NCBI RefSeq assembly: GCF_030272615.1
Contig: NC_081406.1
Location: 184,859,770-184,923,769, forward strand
Source: Cryptomeria japonica
Taxonomy: Eukaryota; Streptophyta; Pinopsida; Cupressales; Cupressaceae
Length of the DNA stretch: 64,000 nucleotides
Direction: 5' to 3'
Numbering within the stretch: position 1 is the stretch's first letter; each line of letters begins with the position of its first letter. The notes under the pieces were generated by a model. That model saw nothing but the letters and a program-made list of their open reading frames with translations, ran no database searches and had not been told where the DNA came from. This document shows, piece after piece, positions 45,566-57,854 of the stretch. The position numbers and the translations under genes are program-made.

Positions 45566-48541
45566 GTGACACTAATGCTTACACTACTGACATGGTGAGA
45601 GAACCTACTGAATTATGTGATAAGTTGCTCAATCTTATCCCTCCAGTTCTGAATGATGATGACAATGAACTGCTAATGTGTGAAGTTACCAAAGAGGAAG
45701 TTAAAGAGGCAATTTTTTTATGGCTGCCTATAAGGCCCCAGGCCCTGATGGCTTCCCCGCGACCTTCTTTCAGGTATTTTCAGAGATTATGAAGTATTAT
45801 TTGTTCAAAGCCACCAGGGATTTCATTCGTATAGGGAACCTTCTGAAGAAATTGAATAATACTTTCAATGTGTTGGCTCCCAAAGTTCCTAATCCTAAAC
45901 TTATAATTGATTTCCGTCCTATCAGTCTATGCAATTCGGTTTACAAGATCTTTTCTAAAGTTGTTGTTAACCGAATCAAACCTCTTCTTGATAGATGTAT
46001 TATCCCCTCGTAGAGGGGTTTTATTCTGGGTAGGCAGATCCTCGATGCGGTCATCACTACTCATGAAATCATTCATTCCATGGAGAGGATTCGCAACCTA
46101 GGTATGGCTTTTAAACTTGACATCTCTAAGGCTTATGATAAAGTTAACTGGAATTTCCTATATGTTGTCCTATCCAAGTTTGGATTTCAGGAAAGATTCA
46201 TCAAAGTTATCAAGGTGGTCGTGGAAAGTGTTCACTACTCGGTGATGGTCAATGGCTCTCCTTGGGTTTTTTTCAAGGCTGGGAAGGGGCTGAGGTAGGG
46301 AGACCCCCTATCACCTTACTTACTTATTATGGTGGCAGAAGTTCTGAGTAGGAACTTCTCCTACTTGATCAAGAATAGAAATATCTCAAGTGTGAAAGCG
46401 GATTCTACCCTCCCCCCGGTGGTTATGCAATAATTTGTTGATGATACTTTCCTATTTGGTCACTCTTTGGTTGTGGAAGCTAAAGAATGGAAACACCTAT
46501 TGGAGGATTATGCCAAGGCCTCAAGACAACTTATTAACTATAATAAGAGCAAAATTCATTTTTTCAACAAAGATAGGAATCTCCAAAGTAAGTTAATCCA
46601 AATTCTTGGATGTTGTTTTGCTAATCTCCTCGATACCTATTTGGGTTTTCCTCTCATGATCAAGGAGGTCACTTCCCAGTTTTGGGATTCTATTCTAGAA
46701 AGAATGCAGAAGAAACTTGTTGGATGGATATGCAAAACTCTGAGTAGTGCTATTGAACTCCATCTTCTGTTGGCTTCTCTTCAAGGTGTCCTTGTCTATT
46801 TTCTATCTTTATTTAAGATCTCTATTACTATGGCTGAGAAAATTGAAAAAATACAAAGAAGCTTTCTATGTACTGGTATGGAGGAAAATCTAGACTCAGT
46901 CTTGTCAACTGGGAGGTGGTTTGCAAACCCAAGTGTATGGGAGGCCTAGAGATTAGAAAAATTTTGGACCTAAATAAGGCCTTGCTGACTAAACTTGGTT
47001 GGAATCTTGCTATGGGCAGTGCTCATTGGTGTAAGATTATGCGGGCTAAGTACTTCAACCACACCCCCTTTTCTTCCCTTTTATCCTCTCATGACCTCCC
47101 TTCAAGCTCTAAAATATGGAACAACATTGTCAAAAGTCAAAAACTGCTTAAGGAAGGCTTAAAATGGCAGGTGGGTGATGGTGAGAAGATTATATTTTGG
47201 GAGGAAAACTGGATTGGTGATAAACCCTAGCCTATTCTCACTTCAGCTATCTCATGGGGAGTCTCAAGGACTCGCTTGGTCCTCTTGTGGTGAATTACAT
47301 ATTTCCCCTTTGTCGCTAGAAGAGGCTTGTTGATGGCATGGGGGATAACACTCATTTGAGTCATTTGGTGGGGGATCTTCTATTGATTCTTGAGGAGGTC
47401 AAGATTCCCCTATCCCCCCATGCTGACAAGTTTTTTTGGGCAAAGAATTCCTTTGGGTCCTTTAATATCAAGTCGGCCTACAATCTTCTCATCACTCCTA
47501 CCAATGATTGCTACAACTAGAGGAAAGTTTGGAATTCACAACATTCCAAAAATTAATTTTTTCTAGTGGTCAGCTCTACATGGGAAGATCCTAACCATTG
47601 ATAACCTTAAGAGGAGAGGCTTTCCCATGGCCCATTGGTGTGTGTTATGTAATCATGCTGAGGAAAGTATCAATCATCTCTTTATTAATTGTCCTTTCAC
47701 CTCCATGGTCTGGTACAAATCCTTATAGAAAATTAACATCACCTAGACCTTCTTAGAAGACCTACAATAGTTTGTCATCAACTAGGATTGCCCTTCATCT
47801 CACCCCCTGTTCAGCCAGTTTTTGAAACTTATCCCTCCTCATATCTGTTAGAACATCAGGAAAGAAAAGAATGATTGGATATTCCATGATACCAATAACA
47901 TTGTGGACACTGTGGTCGATATAATGAAGAAGCTTCTTAGGGAGAATGCTCTAGTCTGCAAATGGAAAAGCCCGTTGTTTGCCCCTTTGGAGATGGATCG
48001 CAGTTGGGTTAGGAAATGGAAATTGCCTAACAACTTCCTCCACTATGAAATTTCTAAAAGGTTGGTGAGATTCAACACTAGATGGTCGGACCCTTCCCCC
48101 TCATGGTTTAAACTTAACTTTGATGGCACCACATGCAATGGGGTTACAGAGGGAGGTGGAATTATAAGAGACGATTTGGGTAACTTGGTTTTGGCCTATG
48201 CTGGCAATTTTGGTTTAGTCTCCCATAACATGGTTGAAGACTTAGTGATCTTCTGGCGTCTTAAATTGGCTCTCACTATTGACTCTAAAATATTGGTCAT
48301 TGAAGAAGATTCTAAGTTGATCATTGAGATGACCAAAGGGGTTTTTGAGATTAGCTAGATGATTCACAGCATTATCAAGGACATATGGTCTATGATTATT
48401 TGGCTAGATGAATTTCATATTCAACATATTTATAGAGAGGGAAATATGGTGGTAGACTCCCTAGCTGCGGCAGGCATTGAGATGAAGGGTATGAGGTGCT
48501 AGAGACACTTGGCCTCTCTTTCTGATAAATAGAAATCCCTC
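45566..48541 (+). pseudogene. LINE ORF2 fragment: RT, zinc-binding reverse-transcriptase tail, RNase H
   Basis: Target-primed reverse transcriptase of a plant L1 element. Landmarks: YKAPGPDGFPATFFQ (45727), DFRPISLCNSVYKIFSKV, FKLDISKAYDKVNWNFLY (46108), GLR-stop-GDPLSPYLLIMVAEV, FVDDTFLFGHS (46432), then the zf-RVT region with HWCVLCNHAEESINHLFINC (47634) and an RNase H domain FKLNFDGTTCNGVTEGGGII (48107) to REGNMVVDSLAAAG. Stops fall in the catalytic regions (TAG in GLRxGDP at 46296, TAA before FVDD) and there are several frameshifts (about 45710, 46870, 47240 and 47550-47900). The endonuclease domain is absent. Confidence 0.92.
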
Positions 48542-48627
48542 ATAGGAAGAGATGAAAACTATCTGATTGACCAATGACTTGCTATGGTTTATTTTACAAG
48601 TGTATATACTAGTCTATTTGGGGGACC

Positions 48628-50556
48628 ATGATGAAGGCAGGAAATTCAAATTTGAATTGGTCAGATTTTGCCATGGTGGCCAAGGGTAGTCCCCATACTT
48701 TGCACTGCATTGACCTAATGATGACATGCTTGCCCACCTGTAAAAGTGATACCAATGATTTACAGCTCCATACTTTAATCATTAATATGACAGGCCCTAT
48801 CAAGTACAATAATTATTGCTTAAACTAGAATTCAATAATTTCCCAAGATGAAGCTCTACTCAAGATGGCGGAGGTGATAAGAGGTGTCCTTTCACATGCT
48901 TATCGGAGCTGGTGGGTACATGCCTTGGGAAGCACCACAACTGTTAATTATTTCTGCTTTTATCATAATTCTTCTAAAATTATGTTAACCATTCTTTTTC
49001 TTCGCGTTGGTTTCTCTCTCTGCAAGTCCATAATCTACTCATCGCTCCTTATCAACATCACTCTAGAAGAAACAAAAATGGGGGGGATTTAGTCTAGGTT
49101 GAGCCAAACATTATTAATGAGTGCATCCACAATGACCCTTGTGTGCGGATGTATATCAAAGAAGGGGGCATTGTTCCATTCATGAAAGCTATGACTAGGT
49201 TCGATGAAAGTCTTTTCATGTAGTTTGTTAATAGTTGAAATGATAGGAGAGTCATAATGGGTGATATCTCTTTTGAAATTAGTGAAGATTTCATAGCCCA
49301 AGCTATGGGTCTGTCTACCAAGGGAAGGAAATGGAAGAAGACTAGTAGGTTCATTGATGAAACCAACATGAATAGATTCTTCAAAAAGGGTAATGAGCCT
49401 ATCAAGCTGCAAGGGGGCTTTAACAGAGATTGTCTTCCTTATCCGTGGGACCAAGTATGTAAAATTGTCATGAATTATTTTACCCTTGAAGGTAGATATG
49501 GGGTTTTTTATTACTACCACTTCCTGTTGCTTAACCATTTTCATAACCATGATATTATTTCCTTTCCCTTCTTTTTACTGCATACTTTAGAGTCCACAGT
49601 TAAGGATGTTAGGCATTGTATGAGTCAGGATAGCAACTTCACTATCCTTCACCATGGTTTAATGTTTTGCCTTTACAATTTCCACCGGTCCCTCTATCCA
49701 CCCAAACCTATCTCTGTCCAACTTGCTCCCTCCTACCCGGACCACTTTGGTGACCCCGTTCGTATTAAAAAGAGAAATAAGAAGATCTTGAAAAAGATCA
49801 TTATCCCCTATCAATCCCCTTGCCACACCCCCTTCATTTCCCCTCATAAAATTGGGGAAAAAAAAATGTAACCCTTCTATTACTAAAATCGCCTCAAAAA
49901 AACCCAAAAGTGATCCCAAAGTCCATTTAGTTGAGTCTGACATGGAGGATGGTGATACCCCTCGTAGGTCCCATAGAATCATTGCAAAACCCTGCATGAA
50001 ACAACTTATAGTTAGAAAAAACTATGTCAAAGATAATATGAAAGACCTGGAGAAGGAGGACAGTGATAAGACTGAGGATGACATGGAGGCCATGAATGTT
50101 TCAAAGTCTTCTAAGTTGGACACCAATGCCCCTGACTCTAGGACTTTGCAGGAAGATAGTAAGAACACCTCCCCTTTATCTGCTACTTCCCCTATCCTAT
50201 GCTAAAGGTAAAAAACCTGTGAGGAAGATGGGAGGAAGATTTAGGGAATTCAGATTGTTGTTGATGGAGGTGAAATGGCAGAGGCTACCCAATGTGTGGG
50301 CTATAAAGCCATTTCTGAGGATCTAAACAATTTTAAAAAGAAGCCAGATACTTTGGACAAGCATTTCAACAAAATTTTGAAATTTTCCCTGAAGGTCATG
50401 CATTCCTTGGCCACTACTATGTGTCTTCTGCACCAGGAAAAAGAGAACCAGAGAGGTTTGGGAGGTGACACCATGAAGGATCTGTTTGAGTTCCTTGCAG
50501 ATGATTGGACTGGATTGTTGCTTTCCAAGCACATGAAGACTAGAAAAAATGATTAA
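48628..50556 (+). pseudogene. Unrecognised ORF downstream of LINE RT (copy 1)
   Basis: Broken coding sequence. An opening part at 48628-49092 is followed by EPNIINECIHNDPCVRMYI at 49101, a region with FEISEDFIAQAMGLSTKG (49269), WKKTSRFIDETNMNRFF, LPYPWDQVCKIVMNYFT and a hydrophobic/aromatic stretch. After a frameshift in an A-run at about 49865 comes a basic, then acidic tail (PRRSHRIIAKPCMKQLIV, DNMKDLEKEDSDKTEDDMEA) and a last segment ending FLADDWTGLLLSKHMKTRK at 50556. I do not recognise the family. Copy 2 at 50961-52260 shows it is a repeated element gene. Role unknown; nucleic-acid binding is possible from the basic patches. Confidence 0.6.
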
Positions 50557-50960
50557 TGGGCGCCCTTTTCCAATTTTGCTAATAGTTTCATTACGAGATC
50601 TGTTGGATCTTGGTTTTGTTTAATTTCCTCATCAACCCTCTGTGGCTTTTTAAGACTCTTTGTATTTCCAAGTACTATCATAAAAAATGTATGCTTATTA
50701 CTAGGGTTAGTTGGTTTAGTGTTGGTTTCTTTGTGGATATCTGCATTTTTTAGATTTTACATGGACATGATTGCCATCAATCTTGTGATTTTCTATAATA
50801 GTAGGTGGAATATGTTTTTGATAGTTAAGATAGGGATTGGTTGATACACTATCGGTTGGTTTCTGCTAATGTATTGATATTGTTCTCTTTTAGACTTGCT
50901 TTGTACTTTAGGTTAGTCCCATAGTTTTGGCTATTTTTCTATCAAAAAAATACATCATTA

Positions 50961-52433
50961 GTTTTTAATAATGATTTACTCTGTCTGTCCTTTTATTTAT
51001 TGCATTCCATTGAAAATTCTATTAAAGATACCATGGACCCCAAGCATGGGGATAAGCTGCCCTACCTCCTTCACTAGGGCCTCATTTTTAGGCTGTACAA
51101 ATTTTATGAGGCCCTTTTCCCCCTTGGAACCTCTCAGTCTCTTAGCCCCCCATGCCCACTACTCAGCAGCTTGCTGCCCTGTCCATGGCCTTCCTTATAT
51201 TTTTCCAGTATCCTCACAAAGGCTTTGCTATGGCCAACTTCTCCATGTCTCTGCCTGCTTATGCCTCTATTGTCTCTTTATTTGCGATCTCTTCCAGCTT
51301 GACTCTGTCCACCTCTCCCAGCATTTCCCACTCCTTGTCCAAGGGAAAAGGAAAAACCCCTATTAAACGCAAACATATTATCTTTTATGACAATTCATCC
51401 TCTGAGGATGCTAAGAATGACAACCCTTCCCTTGATTTTGAGATTAAAAGGAGATCCTCTAGATTGTCTTTCCAAAAGCTTGTGCAAAAAGAAGACCCAT
51501 GTGATTGAAAATATTTACTCAGAGGAGGACCCTATTGTGGACAAGGAGGGAGAGGACCCTAATATCACTATGGGGGCCCTTGGTGAGGATGTTGTGGATG
51601 TGGATATGATTGGGGGCCTCATGGTTTTGAACACTATGGGTGTTGTTGGCATGGGAAATTCTGAGATGAAAGCCTAGGACTCTATTGATGTTAAGGATAG
51701 GGCCCCTATGAACATGGGCATTGTGGGTGTCATGGGTGAGGAAAATTCTGATACCAAAGCCCTAGACTCTGGTAGCTTGGACTCAAATTTAAAGAAGGCA
51801 AAAAAGGTGATGAACTCTCTTCCCCTCATGGGCTTGGGAAATGATATTGACTATTCCCCTGCTGAAGATGTGATCAAGGTGATGGATAAGACTATGGATG
51901 ACATGGATACTGTGAACCCCCAAGGTGTCCCTACTCTGGAGCAAATGAAAAAGATATGCATGAACATGTTGGACATCATTCAGAGGATTGAGAACCTTGG
52001 ACCTATGCTTGAATTGTAGTCAATCACGGATTATTTCAATCAGCTCAATAGAAAGATGGAGGTCTGGGATGCCCAAATTGTGGGCCTTAACAAATTTCAT
52101 TTGTAGGTTCTGCATAGCTCGATGCTCACCCTCTCTCTGCTGAGGGAACATATTGTGGATAAGGAAGAGGATAAGAAGGATGCTAAGGACCTATATAAGT
52201 TCCTGTCTAATGAATGGAATAGTGCCATTGATGCCATTCGGGTGCAAAAGGCGCCCCTGTAGTTTTCTTTTGTGTTTTTTGTTGCTATTTTTTATTTTCT
52301 AAGACTTGGTCTCTTTTTGTTGTTAGTTGTTGGTAATGTTGTTATAGTGTTATTTTTGCACTGTGATCTCATTAATAGTTCTGCTATGTAAAGGGTCAGT
52401 GCCCTTGTTCTCACTACTTTTTTAATCAAAAAC
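50961..52433 (+). mobile_element. 5'-truncated second copy of the LINE 3' region, with 11-bp target duplication
   Basis: Flanked by perfect ATACATCATTA at 50950-50960 and 52434-52444; ends TTTTTTAATCAAAAAC, an A-rich tail. Inserted directly against the tail of copy 1. Contents correspond to the 3' part of copy 1 from about 49600 onward. Confidence 0.75.
50985..52260 (+). pseudogene. Unrecognised ORF of the LINE 3' region (copy 2)
   Basis: Aligns with copy 1: GLIFRLYKFYEALFPL (51080) against GLMFCLYNFHRSLYPP, then a basic/acidic region (RRSSRLSFQKLVQKED), an M/G/V/D-rich section (IGGLMVLNTMGVVGMGNSEM and variants) that appears internally duplicated, and a closing YKFLSNEWNSAIDAI segment matching FEFLADDWTGLL in copy 1. 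Broken by stops and frameshifts. The M/G-rich section is absent or much shorter in copy 1. Function unknown. Confidence 0.55.
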
Positions 52434-52444
52434 ATACATCATTA

Positions 52445-53709
52445 AATTAATTTGTTAAATTTTTTTTAAGAAAAACAAAACAAAATCACAAATTACATTA
52501 TTTATTCAACAATCTTTGATCCTTCTCTATAAATTATAATTATAATCAACCATAAGAAATCTAATTTCCATGATTCTTAAAAAATAATATTTATTCATAA
52601 AAATAAAATATATATAAAAAATCAACATATTTATTATATGAAAAATTATTTATATAAAAATAATAATTATAATTTTCAATACATCATCTAAATAATTTAT
52701 TATAATAAAAAAATTCACAAATGACACTATAAATTAAACACACTTTATTATTTGCCTATAAATTGTAAAAATAAATATCAACTATAAAAATGTAATTTTC
52801 CTTGGAAGGTCTTATTATTTAGAAATTAAAAAATTGGTTTGTCCTGTTTGATTTACCATACATATAAATGATATATGCCCAACCTTAGACACTCAGAACA
52901 TCAATTTTGGGGTTAGGAAAAAGAGGATTTCTTCAATACTTTATCAAAATTACATGTTTTATACTAACCTTTTGAATATTAGGGCCTTATGTGAGGAGTT
53001 CTAACCTCACATAGTCATTCGCCAAAGTTTGGCATCCTCTTTGGTACAACTAATAAACACATTAGTACGTGCAATTCTCACTATTATTTATAAATACTCT
53101 AGGTAAGTTGATATAAATGGCAAATAAAATTTATTTGCACAAAATATAAAACTCTAAATAAAAATTATTTTAATTTATTTGAAAATTTTATTATTTTTAT
53201 ATATAATTATTTATTATATTAAATTATTTTAATTTAAATATATATAATTTTATAATTTATAAACTTTTTTGGGGGGATAAAGGGACATAGCTCATAATAT
53301 TATATTAATATTAAAAAGAGTACCTAATATAATAGGGGTGAGAAGTAAAGAACTAGAGAAAAATGATGATATCCCAGATCATCAAATTGAGTTTATACAT
53401 ATGGAGATAAAAAAGAAATTCCATCTACAAACTACCTAATGTGCCACCATAGAGCTATATGATAACAATCCATATCAATACATAGCTAGTTGAAATATGA
53501 GAACCTTAGAACATAGGAGACACTGGCAAAGTAAATCCCACCATTTTGGAAGCCTCGATCAAAATCAACGACCAGATACATCGAACAAATGAGGACAAAA
53601 TTAGACATAGTAATTGATAACCATTCACAAGCTAGATATGTTGGGGTGGGCCAACACGAACATAGGAGAGCAGATATGTCTCCATCCAGTGTTAATGGGG
53701 AACACAACA
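52445..53709. other. AT-rich spacer
   Basis: Low-complexity A/T sequence with a CTTTTTTGGGGGGATAAAGG block at about 53265. A 75-codon minus-strand frame at 53486-53710 has no recognisable motif. Nothing further seen. Confidence 0.5.
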
Positions 53710-54909
53710 TGTTGGATGTAAAAAAACATGAGGATCATATTGATGAATACTAAGAGTGGGCGGGGTGAATTAGTATGCCAAAAATTAGTGTAAGCAAACT
53801 CTTAAACAGTTTAGCAGATAACTAGTGAAGCATATTCACTAATAAATTGATTAAGATAAATGCAAACCAAATAGAAAACAAAGAATTCACCCACAAAAGA
53901 ACAATCACCATAACACAAGATATTTGACGTGGAAACCCAAATGGGAAAAACCATGGTGAGCAGAAACTCACAAGTAACTATCTGCAGAATAGTAACATGA
54001 TTGGTTAAGGTCATACAATATTCTTCACCAGAATAGATCCTGTTAGGAATCTAAATCTCTGTTAGGAGATAAGTCTGGTTAAAGACTACTCGTTAGAGGA
54101 TTTAAGATCCACAATTGTGAACCACCTTGTTAGAGGATTTACAAATGATTTGTTGAGCCTACCCAGTTAAGGGCTTCAAACTTGTCGAAGATGTGAGTAA
54201 TCAACAAGTGAATGATCTAGACAATAGCACAGTATGCTTAATTAGATCCTTGACATCTCTTTGTTAATGCATTTTAGCATTACTTCAGTCTTCTATATCT
54301 GCACACTCTATCTCTTCACATAGACCCAACCTTCTCTTCAATCATCACACATAATAACCTTTCCTTCTCTATATCACATACAAAACCTAGACATGATGTC
54401 CTTATAAAGGAATCTGATTTCATGTCGGTCCAATTAGATTAGACTACAAGTTCCTAGGTACAGTGCATCTAGTCTAGACACTTTTGGTAACACGACACAA
54501 AAGCACCGCCAAAGCATTGGTGGATGATAACTCATCAAACATTACAATAATATTGGTTGGTAACTCATCATATATATATATATATATATATATCAGTTAA
54601 TACAATATACCGATTACCAGTTGTCAAAAATCAAGACTGGAATATTGAAGTGTTCTGATAAAAAATTGACTACCACTCGGTTCCTTCGTTCCACTTGATA
54701 TCCTTGTACTGCTTGGGATCTTCATACTGCTTAGGGTCTTTAGTCAATTTGTGACTGGTAAACCATCTTCTGCAAAATACGAATAGTCTAAAGACTACAC
54801 ATTTAATGACATACAATACCGGTTGGAACAACTACTGGTTGAGAATAACTCATACATCAAGTAAGTGTGTTTCCATCAATGACAATCAAAACATCATCAA
54901 AATACCAAC
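53710..54909 (-). repeat. 3' LTR of a minus-strand SIRE-like Copia element (about 1.2 kb)
   Basis: Runs TGTTGGATG...ATACCAACA on the plus strand. Immediately right is the polypurine tract read on the minus strand. Minus-strand TATA box CCTTTATAAGGACATC at about 54398-54410. Typical Copia LTR words such as GACGTGGAAACCCAAATGGG appear at about 53929. The left edge is inferred from inverted TGTTGG/CCAACA ends; the partner LTR is outside the window. Confidence 0.65.
54571..54593. repeat. (TA)n microsatellite
   Basis: Uninterrupted TA run of about 23 bp in U3 of the SIRE-like LTR. Confidence 0.95.
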
Positions 54910-54924
54910 AATCTCCCCCTTTGG
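54910..54924 (-). other. Polypurine tract of the SIRE-like Copia element
   Basis: GCCAAAGGGGGAGAT on the minus strand, followed by LTR start TGTTGGTATTTTG. A PPT of this form is usual for SIRE/Maximus-type Copia elements. Confidence 0.8.
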
Positions 54925-55149
54925 CATTGATGGAAACACTTAGGAAAATTTTGACATCTAGGTGTTTTACAAAAAAAAATGATGCCATAATCAAAATTAC
55001 TCCCCCTAAGCATATATGCTCCTTCCTTTGCAAAAGAGAATTACAAGTAAGTGCATAAAATGGTAACATTCACCAAAATTTTAATGTAAACTCTCCCCCT
55101 TTACCACCAATGAAAAAGTTATGCAAATTATCCCTTTTATAAAATAAAG

Positions 55150-56865
55150 CAGAGTAGATGTTCATGACAATAAGGAATGAAATTTCTCAAAAATAGATTT
55201 AAAGCTCTGCACAAAAGTCTTCATGTCTGATGTCCATGACTCATATAGCGAGGTAGAAATATCGCTTTCATTCTTCATCTGAAATGTCAATTCTTCCATT
55301 GCATTGATGGTACAAATCTCTTGAGTTACCATGATAGCTTTTAAGTTGAGAAAACATCTCTGAAGAACCTACAGTGTTGACAATAGGAGCAGTTGAAGCT
55401 CCGGTAGATCTTGAGTCCGATTGATGATTTTGAAGTCCATCTTAGCAATCTAATGCTGGAAATGATGAACAATTTGTCCATAGACAGTGAGTAAATCATA
55501 GGGCATCTTGAAGTTGCAGATGTATTCCTGTAACTCCGATTGGAGTTGAGCTTTCTATTTGAGCACATCTTCACAAAATAGATGAGGTTGGCAGATTTTA
55601 CTCAAAGGTAATTTACCCTCACCCATAGCAACACTGATATCATCCTTCTGCTTCAGTAGTTGTGTCCTGGGTTCATTCATTTGCTTGACTAAGGCAATAT
55701 TGAGTTCCTTTTCATGGTTCTTTCTTGCAATTGCTTGAGTAAAATCCTCCAAGCATTGTACTTGGTCCTCCACTACGGTACAAAGAATTTTGAGCTTGGA
55801 TAGAGAGCAGTCGGTACTGGGGAGTTTAGTACCAGGAATTAGACTGGTAAGGGTGTCAACAACAATTTGTATGACATCCTGTTCTTTCTTCTTCCATAAT
55901 TCTTCCAGTCTTTCTTTTGCAAGTTTAATGCTTCAGAGTAGCTCAGACTCATCTGCTGATTGAGTTAGACATGCAAGAGTTATATCAATAGTATTGGTGG
56001 AATCAACTTGCTTGGTTTGATCACTGGTTGCCTTAGGAGTTTTCCCTCCTTCTTTGGCCTTGATCTCTGCTTGTTTTCTATTCTCTGCTTCTTTCTCTTC
56101 TTCCACTCTTTTCTTTTCTTCTTATTTCTTCTTCTCTGACTTTTTCTTTTTCTCCTCTTCTTGTTTCTTCTCCACTTCTTTCTTCTTCTTATCCTCTTCT
56201 TGCTTTTTCTTCTCTTCCTCCTTTCTTTCTTCTTCCTTCCTCTTTTCTTCTTCTTTTCTCTTGTCTTCTTCTTTCCTCTTTTCTTCTTGTTTCCTCTTTG
56301 CTTCCTCTTGCCTTTCTTTTTCTTCTTGTTCTTTCTCTACTTTCTCTTTATCCTGTTTCTCTTTCTCAGCTTTTTCTTTGTCTGGAGTGACATCCCTCAT
56401 TATCTAAAATATCAATAGGGTCATTTTGTTATGTCATTCTTTCACCTTGACTATCAAATACATCATCCAATTTGAATAAGGATAGGTCAGGTTCTGATCA
56501 GCCTGCCTAGTGGCTTTAGATACTTGGTGCATTTTGATAGTAACTTTAACCTGTATATGTGTATCTTTTTCTACTTCAAAGGTTTTACCTTCTAGTAACC
56601 TAAATTGCCTTCGTCTCGTAAAGAAAATGCATTTGTAGTTATCTACAATTTCAAATAAGTCAAAATTTGAAGCATCAGGAAAGTACTGTGCAAACATTTT
56701 CTCCCTGATCTCTTGTTCTTTTTCAATGGAAATGTTCTATTTATTATCCAAAGAATCATACAAAGAATTTGGAGTAATAGATTTAATTTTAGAAGGTGAC
56801 CAATCATTAATACATAAATGTTTAATGACCTTCTATTCTACATCCTTGTAAAGTGGAAAAAATTG
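55150..56865 (-). pseudogene. Accessory coiled-coil ORF between pol and 3' LTR of the SIRE-like Copia
   Basis: Read leftward: a globular N-terminal part (CINDWSPSKIKSITPNSLYD at about 56800; MFAQYFPDASNFDLFEIVDN from 56697; RRRQFRLLEGKTFEVEKD), then after stops a long, almost purely K/E/R/Q charged helix (56400-56122, many KEEEKRKEEE repeats), then coiled-coil-like segments (VEDQVQCLEDFTQAIARKN, 55773-55555; YESWTSDMKTFVQSFKSIF near 55200). SIRE-lineage elements often carry an extra, sometimes env-like, ORF at this position; no transmembrane segment or signal peptide is visible here, so I call it only accessory. Several stops and frameshifts. Confidence 0.6.
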
Positions 56866-57078
56866 AACCCTAGTTGTTCTCCCCTCCCCAACTCCAAGGA
56901 GAGAGAAGGGAGAGTCCCTAGGGTTGATGGTTTTCACTTAGGAGAGACTTTACATTCAAAAGAGGGGTTGAAACCCACAAGATCCAATCCCACACAATGC
57001 AGGATTGGATTCTAAATGAGTTTCAAGGGTTAAGACATCAAGGATACTCTCTTTTGTAAAGAATGTAGATAGAAAGAT
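56866..57078. other. Unassigned stretch left of the Ty3 LTR
   Basis: Coding similarity of the Copia accessory ORF stops near 56865. The sequence up to 57078 is unassigned; it could be Copia interior or a separate insertion. Confidence 0.4.
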
Positions 57079-57612
57079 TGAACTAGGAATGCATGTAAAG
57101 TAAGAAAGATTCACTTATAAACAGAGATAGGGATACGAGATGAAGCTGCGGACCTGGAATTAGTAGTAAAATGTTGAGACAGTGCCATTCTACAAATTTG
57201 AGCGAAAGTTGACGAGACGATGGTGCCCGGAGTGCACACGGTCCTCCGAAAAATCCGCGAAACGAAGGGGGATCTGTTCGTCTCTGCACAAGGATTCCAG
57301 ATCTTCAATTACAGTCGCGTACCTGCAACCTACACATAGAAAAGAGAGGATGATTGGGGGGTTAGGGATTAGGGGTTTGCCTTTAGGTCAAACCCCAGTT
57401 TTGGAATTAACCAAGAAATGAGAATGCTGTAAATGTAAATGTTTGTAATGTAAACAAATACTGATACCTTATTGTAAGAATGTTTGTATTCTTACATGCG
57501 AAGGTGTAATGTATGTAGTATGTTGTATGTTGTATGTGATCTCCTCTTCAATGGTTGAATCCTTGTCTTGAATGCAACACTTAGCCTTGAATGGAGACTT
57601 AGAATGCTCAAT

Positions 57613-57668
57613 TGCTTGAAGGAATGCTTGAATGCTTGAATGCTTGAATGTTTGAATGTTTGAATATC
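57613..57668. repeat. (GCTTGAAT)n octamer array
   Basis: Five to six tandem copies of GCTTGAAT/GTTTGAAT; the right LTR (63786-63828) has about three, so the array length differs between the two LTRs. Confidence 0.85.
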
Positions 57669-57854
57669 GCTTCCGCGTCTTGCTTTTGCTTACTTCCTTT
57701 TTTCTTCCTTACCCTTTCTGGGAGGGGAAATGTAGTTTATATACTTGTCAATTAGGGTTGAGAGACTGATTTTTCTGACCTTAGGCCAACATAGAAACAA
57801 TATTTTCCAATTTGCAAACTTCAAGACGAGATGCCCAAAAGGAGACCGGGCCCA

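Larger units (their letters stand above)
45566..50949 (+). mobile_element. 5'-truncated L1-type LINE, apparently with an extra 3' ORF
   Basis: Begins inside the region upstream of RT (no endonuclease present) and ends in an A-rich tail CTATCAAAAAAA at 50949. ATACATAATTA at 45555-45565 matches ATACATCATTA at 50950-50960 in 10 of 11 positions, consistent with a target duplication. RT-RNase H occupies 45566-48541 and another ORF 48628-50556. Whether the two parts are one element or two is discussed under findings. Confidence 0.65.

Noticed and set aside
56054-56418. Ser/Phe/Leu-rich plus-strand frames resembling membrane proteins
   Set aside because: Mirror of the K/E-rich coiled-coil coding sequence on the minus strand.
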